Below the pieces are notes generated by a model. That model ran no database searches, was not told where the DNA came from, and was given only the letters and a program-made list of their open reading frames with translations. The translations under genes and the position numbers were made by a program. A stretch of 10,543 bases of DNA from Candidatus Nitrosopolaris nunavutensis (lineage in GTDB: Archaea > Thermoproteota > Nitrososphaeria > Nitrososphaerales > Nitrososphaeraceae), in contig DAOM01000007.1 of NCBI GenBank assembly GCA_002501855.1, positions 22,530 through 33,072 on the forward strand, given 5' to 3'. Positions 4,832 to 10,543 of the stretch are shown here, piece after piece (the first letter of the stretch is position 1; each line of letters opens with the position of its first letter).

Positions 4832-6199
4832 ATGCAAACAACATCATCCTCATTACAGCAGCAAGAAAAGCAAGATGTTTCTCATATCAAAAATATCCTT
4901 GATAATAAATCACTTACTTTTGCTGAAAAGGTAATAAGTATAAAGAACGTTGAAACGCGCAATAAGAGGTCTCAAATAATATCTATGGCCGGAGATATCG
5001 TTATTGTAGATGTGGACCTTGCAATGGCACAGGATAGCACAGGCCCTTTGGCGATACGGTCGCTTAATGAAATGGGTATCGACAAGCTCCACGATCCTTC
5101 AAAGGCCTTGCTAGTTATCGACCATACATTTCCTGCGGCAGATGAAAAAGTAGCGAATTTACATGCTCTGATAAGAGATTTTGTCTCAAAACACAACTGT
5201 ATGAAAATTGAGGGCTCAATCTCCCATCAGCACATCCTTGAATATCTTGCGACTCCTGGTATGATGATATTAGGAGCAGACTCACACACATGTCAAGCTG
5301 GATGTGTGTCCGCTTTTGCCACCGGAATTGGAAGTACAGAAATTGCAGCAGTCTGGGCCACAGGTCAGTTATGGTTGCGAGTGCCAGAAACCATAAAGAT
5401 TAACCTATCTGGGACTTTTAATAAAGGCGTATTTGCACGAGACTTAATTTTAGATTATATCGGAAAAGTAGGCGAAGATGGAGCAAACTACAAGGCATTA
5501 GAATGGAAATTTTCAAATGATTATGTTAAGAGACAATTTAGCATGGATTCCAGAGCTTGTATAAGCAATGCGTCAATGGAATGTGGCGCCAAGATCTCTG
5601 TATTCCCAACCGATGAGATTACAACAAAATATTTGGACGAAAATCCTAGAATTAACAACAATATGGGAGGAAAAATCGAAATCCAACCAGGGACTTCTGC
5701 CAAGTATAAAGATGAATTTGAGATAGAATGTGACAAGATAGAACCTCAAGTTTCTGGTCCAGATAATATTGATAAGGTACATTCAATTGAGGAGTTGGCA
5801 AATGTGGAAATCGATCAAGCATTTATAGGCTCTTCTACAAACGGAAGGATAGAAGATCTTGAGATAGCAGCACATATGTTAAAGGGCAGAAAAGTTCATA
5901 AAAATACACGATGTGTAGTTACTCCTGCATCTGTCAAAGTGTATGAAGATGCGATTAGACGAGGATACGTAGAAATTTATCTAGAATCAGGAGCAGTTTT
6001 TACCAATGCCACATGTGGAGCGTGTGTTGGTACTCATCTTGGTGCGTTAGGAGAAAACGAAATCTGCATATCTTCATCTTCAAGGAACTTTGTTGGAAGA
6101 ATGGGAGCACTTTCATCAAAAGTATACCTAGCCTCCCCTGCAACAGTCGCAGCCTCTGCAATTGAAGGTAAAATTGCTGATCCGAGAAGGTACTTATGA
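4832..6199 (+). CDS. Aconitase/3-isopropylmalate dehydratase-family hydro-lyase, large subunit (LeuC-like), 455 aa
   Basis: This is the catalytic, cluster-bearing subunit of a heterodimeric isomerase that moves the hydroxyl of a 2- or 3-hydroxyacid (isopropylmalate, homocitrate or citrate) through dehydration and rehydration. Visible motifs: AGDIVIVDVDLAMAQDSTGP (53-72), GSISHQHILE (128-137), LGADSHTC (147-154), ATGIGSTE (163-170), FIGSSTNGRIEDL (331-343), TCGACVGTHLG (394-404), SSSRNFVGRMG (415-425) and SPATVAASA (435-443). Cys395 and Cys398 are two cluster ligands. The first, normally Cys in GSCTNGR, is Ser335, at the same 60-residue spacing as E. coli LeuC Cys347 to Cys407. Gln67 sits where LeuC proteins usually have His and aconitase has Gln, so citrate or homocitrate is as plausible as isopropylmalate. 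About 25-35 extra N-terminal residues (Gln/Ser-rich, then helical) precede the family core. The gene overlaps the small-subunit gene by ATGA. Confidence 0.9.
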   Translation: MQTTSSSLQQQEKQDVSHIKNILDNKSLTFAEKVISIKNVETRNKRSQIISMAGDIVIVDVDLAMAQDSTGPLAIRSLNEMGIDKLHDPSKALLVIDHTFPAADEKVANLHALIRDFVSKHNCMKIEGSISHQHILEYLATPGMMILGADSHTCQAGCVSAFATGIGSTEIAAVWATGQLWLRVPETIKINLSGTFNKGVFARDLILDYIGKVGEDGANYKALEWKFSNDYVKRQFSMDSRACISNASMECGAKISVFPTDEITTKYLDENPRINNNMGGKIEIQPGTSAKYKDEFEIECDKIEPQVSGPDNIDKVHSIEELANVEIDQAFIGSSTNGRIEDLEIAAHMLKGRKVHKNTRCVVTPASVKVYEDAIRRGYVEIYLESGAVFTNATCGACVGTHLGALGENEICISSSSRNFVGRMGALSSKVYLASPATVAASAIEGKIADPRRYL

Positions 6200-6741
6200 C
6201 TATGAATGATCAGCCAATTATTATTGCTAGCATTTCGAAAGGAAGAGCTTGGGTATTTGGAGATAATATTAACACAGACATAATAATACCTTTTAGATTC
6301 AAGAGTAGGACTAACGATCCGTATGAAATGGCAAAGTATGCTATGTACGGATTTGATCCTGATTTTCACAAGAAGATCTCCAAGGGTGACATTGTGATAG
6401 CAGGCCGAAACTTTGGAGGGGGATCTAGTAGAGAACAGGCTCCGGTAGCGTTAAAATATGCAGGAATTTCGGCAGTTATAGCTGAAAGTTTTGCGCGTAT
6501 CTTCTATAGGAATGCCTTTACAATTGGATTGCCCGCACTTGAAATACCAGAAATAAAAGGGAAAGTGAATCAGGGAGATGAGATTAAAATAGACATAACC
6601 AAATTTACCGCAGAAAATATTAGAACCAAAGAGACTTTTCACGCTAGCAAAGTCCCAGAATTCATGCGGCAGATGTTGTTGGAAGGCGGATTAGTTGAAT
6701 ACTACAAAAAGTATAAACAATTTCCATGGATCCAAAGCTAG
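6196..6741 (+). CDS. Aconitase/3-isopropylmalate dehydratase-family hydro-lyase, small subunit (LeuD-like), 181 aa
   Basis: This is the swivelling-domain partner of the preceding gene; it supplies the arginines that hold the substrate. The start ATG 6196 overlaps the large subunit's TGA (ATGA). A second ATG lies at 6202, and GAGAAGG is 7-13 bases upstream, so the subunits are probably made in equal amounts. Motifs: [11 protein letters not shown] (22-32), specificity loop [10 protein letters not shown] (33-42), [17 protein letters not shown] (71-87) and [17 protein letters not shown] (97-113). Arg79 in SSRE is the expected catalytic arginine. The loop that reads YLVYT in isopropylmalate enzymes and YLRT in homoaconitases is FKSRT here. 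Its R-T pair leans toward the homoaconitase pattern, but the loop has an extra residue. The usual Cys and His of NFGCGSSREH are Gly and Gln. Length is near the usual 160-170 plus a short C-terminal tail ([11 protein letters not shown]). Substrate remains uncertain. Confidence 0.9.
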   Translation: MTMNDQPIIIASISKGRAWVFGDNINTDIIIPFRFKSRTNDPYEMAKYAMYGFDPDFHKKISKGDIVIAGRNFGGGSSREQAPVALKYAGISAVIAESFARIFYRNAFTIGLPALEIPEIKGKVNQGDEIKIDITKFTAENIRTKETFHASKVPEFMRQMLLEGGLVEYYKKYKQFPWIQS

Positions 6742-6755
6742 AACTTTTACAATCG

Positions 6756-6775
6756 GTCCCTTTTTTTCTTGTTGT
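6756..6775 (+). terminator. T-run terminator of the hydro-lyase operon
   Basis: Twenty bases after the small-subunit stop, the plus strand reads CCCTTTTTTTCTTG (T7 at 6761-6767), a typical archaeal intrinsic terminator. The convergent thiamin-diphosphate enzyme gene ends at 6910 on the other strand. No matching T-run for that gene was seen. Confidence 0.55.
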
Positions 6776-6909
6776 ATTGTGTTAGAGAATAAGTTAGATA
6801 GTCATACAGAAGCAGAAATATCGAGGATTAAATTTTAAGCTGTCTGTGATTATTGTTCAAGTCTGTCAGGTAGAACCCAAATCCGACTAAACTGCGATAT
6901 CTTCTAAAA

Positions 6910-8628
6910 TTAGTCTAGAAAATTGTCGTCAAGCAATATTTTATTTCTGGAATAATCAATATCTACAGAAATGATGACAGGGATATCCTTTGACATCTTG
7001 GCTTGCTCCAAGATATCTGGAAATTTCACTGTTGATTTTACTGCATAACCAATAGCGCCGAAGCTGCTTGCCAGCTTTACAAAATCGGGATTGTTAAATT
7101 CGGTGAAGGCCTTCTTGCCAAATTCGTCAATTTGCTTTAAGGCAATCACGCCGAATTCCCTATCACACCAGATCACAATTATTACAGGCAATTTGAGGCG
7201 AACAGCTGTCTCAATCTCTTGAACATTCATTAGAAAACCTCCATCTCCACACATCGCAACAACCTTTCTCTCAGGAAAAGCAAGCTGCGCCGCAATTGCG
7301 CCGGGAAGTGCAAATCCCATCGAAGCAAATCCATTCGATATAAGACACGTATTTGGATCGTATGTATAGTAGGTCTTTGCTATCCACAGCTTGTGAGCAC
7401 CTACGTCAGAAATTAGAATATCCCTGTCATCTAGTGACCTTCTAACATCCACTATTAGTTTTTCAGGCTTGATGGGGTAACTCGGATCATTTGCATATCT
7501 CAGAACTCGCTCTACAAGCTCTTTTTTAATTCTCTTGAAAGTAGCCGGAACATCGTGACATGGGAAGCATTTTAGATTAGGATTTTGATTTTTTTCTTTT
7601 TCTAACTCGGTTAATATAGCATTTATTGTCAATTCTATATCTGCTGCAATCTCGACAGTCGGTGGGTAATACGTATCCACCTCCGCTGGCGTAAAATCCA
7701 TGTGAATAATTTTTTTAGTGATATCGCCATTCCAAAATCTTGGACTGTATTCTACCAAGTCATAACCTATTGCTATGACCAGGTCCACTTCCTTCATGGC
7801 TATTAGTGCGTGATCTGCAGCTTTGATACCAATTGTTTGAAGATGTCTTTCCCATCTATCAGAGATGACACCCTTTCCCATGAAGGTATTCATAGAGCAT
7901 ATTCCAGTTTTCTCAACGAATCTTCTGACATGAAAGCTCGCGTTCCCTCGAATACAACCATTGCCTACCAGGACTAACGGTTTTTCAGCTTCAAGAATTA
8001 ATTTCACTGCTTTTTCTATGAGAGACTTGTTGGGATGTGAACGAAGGACTTCTGATGGTTTTTCGATAGGCCTTATTCTGGATTCCTGTTTTGCCACATC
8101 CTGTGGTAATTCGATATGGGTTGCTCCGGCCTTTTCCTCCTGAGCTATTTTAAACGCTCTTCTTACAATCTCAGGAATATTATCTGCATTACGAATTGAC
8201 TGGTTCCATTTTGTTATTGGTTTGAACATAGTTATCACATCCATATTTTGGTGCGATTCCTTGTGTAGCATATGCGAATCAGTCTGTCCAGTAATTGCCA
8301 GTACTCTGGATCTGTCCATGTTTGCATTAGCTATTCCAGTTGTCAGATTGGTGGCTCCAGGACCTAGCGTGGAAAGACATACACCAACTTTCCCTGTCAG
8401 CCTACCGTAAACATCTGCCATGAAGGCAGCAGATTGTTCATGTCTTGTCAAAATGAATTTAATGCTTGAATCTAGCAATGATATCATAAGGTCAGCGTTT
8501 TCCTCGCCAGGTAACCCAAAAATGTATTCGACTCCTTCTGCTTCAAGACATCTAAGAAAGAGATCAGATGTTTTCATTGGAAGCAAAGGTCCACATCCTT
8601 GGTTTCCCTTATTTGCGACCTGCGACAT
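6910..8628 (-). CDS. Acetolactate synthase-like thiamin-diphosphate enzyme (GEEN type), 572 aa
   Basis: This is a full-length member of the pyruvate-oxidase/acetolactate-synthase fold; such enzymes cleave 2-ketoacids such as pyruvate and ligate the aldehyde carbanion to an acceptor. The N-terminal pyrimidine-binding domain has LPGEENADL (39-47), catalytic Glu64 in TRHEQSAAFM and LGPGATNLTTG. The middle domain follows from about 200, with LVLVGNG. The C-terminal diphosphate domain has GDGGF (461-465) and CDREFG (488-493), where Asp489 takes the Mg-ligand position often held by Asn. The GEEN turn marks a subgroup usually annotated acetolactate synthase but distinct from classical IlvB. No IlvN regulatory-subunit gene lies beside it, so a catabolic or uncharacterised ligase role is as likely as valine/isoleucine synthesis. 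AAGGAG ten bases before ATG 8628 supports this start; Met18, where homologues tend to begin, has no ribosome site. It lies 97 bp downstream of the flavoprotein gene on the same strand. Confidence 0.85.
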   Translation of the reverse strand: MSQVANKGNQGCGPLLPMKTSDLFLRCLEAEGVEYIFGLPGEENADLMISLLDSSIKFILTRHEQSAAFMADVYGRLTGKVGVCLSTLGPGATNLTTGIANANMDRSRVLAITGQTDSHMLHKESHQNMDVITMFKPITKWNQSIRNADNIPEIVRRAFKIAQEEKAGATHIELPQDVAKQESRIRPIEKPSEVLRSHPNKSLIEKAVKLILEAEKPLVLVGNGCIRGNASFHVRRFVEKTGICSMNTFMGKGVISDRWERHLQTIGIKAADHALIAMKEVDLVIAIGYDLVEYSPRFWNGDITKKIIHMDFTPAEVDTYYPPTVEIAADIELTINAILTELEKEKNQNPNLKCFPCHDVPATFKRIKKELVERVLRYANDPSYPIKPEKLIVDVRRSLDDRDILISDVGAHKLWIAKTYYTYDPNTCLISNGFASMGFALPGAIAAQLAFPERKVVAMCGDGGFLMNVQEIETAVRLKLPVIIVIWCDREFGVIALKQIDEFGKKAFTEFNNPDFVKLASSFGAIGYAVKSTVKFPDILEQAKMSKDIPVIISVDIDYSRNKILLDDNFLD

Positions 8629-8638
8629 TACTTTTTTT

Positions 8639-8644
8639 CTCCTT
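8639..8644 (-). promoter_or_regulatory. Ribosome-binding site of the acetolactate synthase-like gene
   Basis: The minus-strand sequence AAGGAG is separated by ten bases from ATG 8628. It decides in favour of the longer start, with 17 residues ahead of the family core, over Met18. Confidence 0.55.
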
Positions 8645-8678
8645 GTATTATGATGTATTGGAAATATTAACTATTGTT

Positions 8679-8688
8679 AGTATAAACA
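8679..8688 (-). promoter_or_regulatory. Candidate TATA box of the acetolactate synthase-like gene
   Basis: The minus-strand sequence TGTTTATACT would start transcription near 8657, leaving a leader of nearly 30 bases that holds the AAGGAG site. It suggests that this gene has its own promoter in the 97-bp gap rather than depending only on read-through. Confidence 0.35.
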
Positions 8689-8725
8689 GTAGCAGCTGGT
8701 GTTATTGATTTATGATAATGTTAGG

Positions 8726-10135
8726 TTAAATTACTAGTTTTGCGGTCTGTGATGCGGCAATATTAATTGGTTCCCACACGGGTGAAGCTGGTGGAACATA
8801 GCATGCATCATAGCTTGCCAGATCTCTAATGTCTGCTTTAAGTAAGAGAGCTAGCGCAATTAAATCAATTCTCTCTTTTACTCCCTCACCACCAACAATT
8901 TGTGAGCCCAACACTCTTCCGCTCTTTCTATCGGCTACAATCTTTATCCAAATTGGCTTATTGCCAGGATAGTAACCAGCTCTTGTTATACTTTCTATCA
9001 CTTCTTCAACAGGATCAAAACCATTTCTTATACCTTCTTCGCTAGTTAATCCAGTCTTACCGATAAACAGATCAAATACCTTGGTTATAGCACTTCCAGC
9101 TATTCCTCTAAATCTTGTGTTTCCTCCAGCTACATTTTCTCCTGCAACTCGTCCTTGTTTATTTGCTGTTGTGCCTAAGGGTATGTACGTGTCTTTATTT
9201 GTAATGTAGTTTCTAGCAGTCGCACAATCACCTGCTGCAAATATATCCGGGATGTTAGTTCTCATGTACTCGTCTACTTTGATGGCATTAGCATATCCTA
9301 GTTCTACACCAGCATCTCTAGCTATTTCAGAATTAGGTCTGACTCCAGTCCCAAGAACTATGAAATCACTATCAATATCACGTTTAGCACTGGTTCTTAT
9401 ACCCTTAATCTGTCCATCTCTTCCAAGGATTTCTTCTACACGTTCACCTAGTATAATTTTCACACCGTTAGCTTCCAACTCTCTTTCAACAATCTTGGCC
9501 ATGTTTTTATCAAGCAAACTAGGAAGAATATGATCAGCCATTTCTACTACTGTCACATCCATATCTCCTCTTCCTGTGTGGCCTCTCTTCTTAAATGCCT
9601 CAACCATCTCAAGGCCAATAAGACCTGCACCAGCAATTATAGATGAATGAACATCTCTTGTTCTTGTAGAATCATTAATTTTTACTCCATCACTATAATT
9701 TCTTATAAAAAATACACCTTTTTGATTAACACCTTTGATATTAGGAACTACTGCCCTGGCACCTGTTGCTACTACCAGAAAATCATAATCAAATATAGTT
9801 TCTTTGCCACTTTGTAAATCTGTTGCATGCACTTGTTTTCTAAAACTATCTATTTTATGGGCGCGTGTGTTTACGATTACATCTATATCATATTTGCTTT
9901 TGAAAACATCTGGGGGCCTTTCTATTAATTCTTCAAAATTATTTATTACTCCTTCTATGACATAAGGTATACCACACGCAGCATAAGAAACCACACTCTC
10001 TTCTTGAATTATCTTTACATCTGCATTGGGATCAATTCTTTTAGCTTTTGATGCTGCGCTGGTTCCTGCTGCAACACCACCAATAATCACTATTCTTTTC
10101 TTCTTATTAGTCGACAATTCTCGGGCAGACTTCAA
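8726..10135 (-). CDS. FAD-dependent pyridine nucleotide-disulfide oxidoreductase, CoA-disulfide reductase / NADH oxidase type
   Basis: The enzyme family reduces CoA disulfide, or sometimes oxygen, polysulfide or peroxide, with NAD(P)H through FAD and one redox-active cysteine. Motifs: FAD-binding IIGGVAAGTSAA (17-28), active-site Cys54 in VVSYAACGIPYVIEG, ATGA (123-126), nucleotide-binding GAGLIGLE (169-176) ending in Glu198 of VTVVE (acidic, so NADH is favoured), and second FAD motif IFAAGDCA (298-305). The C-terminal dimer domain ends in YVPPASPVWEPINIAA, whose Tyr contacts CoA in known CoA-disulfide reductases. Seven residues (about TGRGDMD, 187-193) appear inserted before the second nucleotide strand. 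A stop directly precedes TTG 10135. The upstream TATA box suggests that the real start may be TTG 10117 (MSTNKKKRIVIIGG). Archaea lack glutathione, so a CoA-based thiol balance role is plausible. The exact acceptor cannot be read from sequence. Confidence 0.9.
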   Translation of the reverse strand: MKSARELSTNKKKRIVIIGGVAAGTSAASKAKRIDPNADVKIIQEESVVSYAACGIPYVIEGVINNFEELIERPPDVFKSKYDIDVIVNTRAHKIDSFRKQVHATDLQSGKETIFDYDFLVVATGARAVVPNIKGVNQKGVFFIRNYSDGVKINDSTRTRDVHSSIIAGAGLIGLEMVEAFKKRGHTGRGDMDVTVVEMADHILPSLLDKNMAKIVERELEANGVKIILGERVEEILGRDGQIKGIRTSAKRDIDSDFIVLGTGVRPNSEIARDAGVELGYANAIKVDEYMRTNIPDIFAAGDCATARNYITNKDTYIPLGTTANKQGRVAGENVAGGNTRFRGIAGSAITKVFDLFIGKTGLTSEEGIRNGFDPVEEVIESITRAGYYPGNKPIWIKIVADRKSGRVLGSQIVGGEGVKERIDLIALALLLKADIRDLASYDACYVPPASPVWEPINIAASQTAKLVI

Positions 10136-10147
10136 TTAAGAAGCTCT

Positions 10148-10155
10148 ATTATATC
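10148..10155 (-). promoter_or_regulatory. TATA box of the flavoprotein gene, bearing on its start codon
   Basis: The minus-strand sequence GATATAAT is centred near 10151. Archaeal spacing predicts transcription from about 10125, which is downstream of TTG 10135 but eight bases ahead of TTG 10117. The element therefore favours the shorter protein. Confidence 0.4.
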
Positions 10156-10159
10156 AACC

Positions 10160-10440
10160 TGTATTTTCTGCAGTGTACTGCGAGGCAGAAAATCCGTAAT
10201 CCGACACAATGGCCGTTCTCCCGTTCTTCCAGATTCAGCATCATTTCTAGGAGGAAATGGCAATAGATTAGGCTCCCATCGTTGGTCTAAATTCTCATAA
10301 CGCCATTTTGACTATACAACTCTACGGAGTACTACTTAAGACACTTAAAGAAAAAATCCCACATGCTCACCAAAAACACGGCATGTTAGACTCAAACAGA
10401 CAGACATGTACTAGAACGTTATTATGAAGATATATATTCT
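10160..10440. other. Intergenic stretch without a supportable gene
   Basis: About 280 bases upstream of the flavoprotein gene have no frame that combines a start, a ribosome site and protein-like composition. The longest is about 50 codons ending at a TAA at 10300-10302 (with residues like RSPVLPDSASFLGGNGNRLG); it has no acceptable start. I see no RNA gene in it. Confidence 0.5.
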
Positions 10441-10450
10441 GACTATGCCT

Positions 10451-10480
10451 ATTACCAGTGTCATAATTGAGACTGGTAAT
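10451..10480. repeat. Long imperfect palindrome (hairpin or operator)
   Basis: ATTACCAGT (10451-10459) and ACTGGTAAT (10472-10480) are perfect 9-bp inverted arms. Inside them, after one G-G mismatch, TCA and TGA pair again around a TAAT loop, giving 12 paired bases in a 30-base element. No T-run follows on either strand, so an operator or regulatory hairpin is more likely than a terminator. Confidence 0.5.
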
Positions 10481-10502
10481 TCTTAGGGATATTTGGATAG
10501 CC

Positions 10503-10533
10503 TGTTAACTTATGGACATTTTGTGTTAACTTA
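10503..10533. repeat. Two direct repeats TGTTAACTTA spaced 21 bp
   Basis: TGTTAACTTA occurs at 10503-10512 and 10524-10533, exactly 21 bp (two helical turns) from start to start. Each copy contains the palindromic core GTTAAC. Equal-face spacing is what a dimeric regulator would need. The gene they would control must lie beyond the right edge of the window, or be the leftward flavoprotein gene about 370 bp away. Confidence 0.45.
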
Positions 10534-10543
10534 GGGGATATGA

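Noticed and set aside
6034..6369. 111-codon minus-strand frame across the hydro-lyase subunit junction
   Set aside because: It is antisense to two well-supported genes and has no motif or promoter.
6885..6915. Inverted repeat GACTAA/TTAGTC at the end of the acetolactate synthase-like gene
   Set aside because: Six base pairs around a 19-base loop overlapping the stop codon, with no T-run. Not convincing as a terminator.
9252..9533. 93-codon plus-strand frame inside the flavoprotein gene
   Set aside because: It is the antisense shadow of a clearly conserved coding region, rich in Ser/Leu as such shadows are.
10160..10302. About 50 codons ending at TAA 10300-10302 with protein-like composition
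   Set aside because: No usable start codon or ribosome site, and no recognised motif.

Overview
The window looks like a chromosomal segment of an ammonia-oxidising archaeon (Thaumarchaeota/Nitrososphaeria), probably from the soil Nitrososphaerales / Nitrosocosmicus-like clade. This rests on the A+T-rich composition, TATA boxes 20-35 bp upstream of start codons, very short or absent leaders, frequent TTG starts, and protein families I recognise as typical of that group: an isocitrate-dehydrogenase-type enzyme with the SVAV-IR substrate motif, small CxxC zinc-ribbon proteins, and PsbP-like secreted proteins with a 'LGIKIQYPANW' motif. No ribosomal RNA, tRNA, CRISPR array or insertion sequence was seen, and the taxonomic assignment is inference.

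Layout. Positions 1-88 hold the C-terminal zinc ribbon of a protein that begins outside the window. Positions about 100-960 are a gene graveyard with three recognisable decayed genes: a PsbP-like secreted protein (+), a duplicated HxxEH membrane protein (-, frameshifted) and a cupredoxin (-, truncated). Next comes an overlooked 50-residue six-cysteine protein on the minus strand (1165-1317) with a well-placed TATA box. Positions 1659-3137 form a compact plus-strand group of three overlapping genes: a small hypothetical protein, a six-cysteine zinc-ribbon protein and a 351-residue helical protein of unknown function.

The metabolic half runs from 3358 to the end. A beta-decarboxylating (isocitrate/homoisocitrate/isopropylmalate-type) dehydrogenase is transcribed leftwards. 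Across a 448-bp divergent intergenic region, which holds a cupin relic and a hairpin, a two-subunit aconitase/LeuCD-type hydro-lyase is transcribed rightwards with an ATGA overlap between its subunits. The hydro-lyase and the dehydrogenase could catalyse consecutive steps (2-hydroxyacid isomerisation, then oxidative decarboxylation) as in the TCA cycle, the alpha-aminoadipate route to lysine, or leucine synthesis. Two minus-strand genes converge on them: an acetolactate-synthase-like ThDP enzyme of the GEEN type and a CoA-disulfide-reductase-like flavoprotein.

The most striking point is that the hydro-lyase large subunit has Ser335 where the family has the first [4Fe-4S]-ligating cysteine. 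The other two ligands, Cys395 and Cys398, are intact at exactly the family spacing. The small subunit also has an altered specificity loop. This is either a lineage-specific variant, a decaying gene or a one-base error (TCT versus TGT). The last 100 bases hold a long imperfect palindrome and a 21-bp-phased pair of 10-bp repeats that look regulatory.
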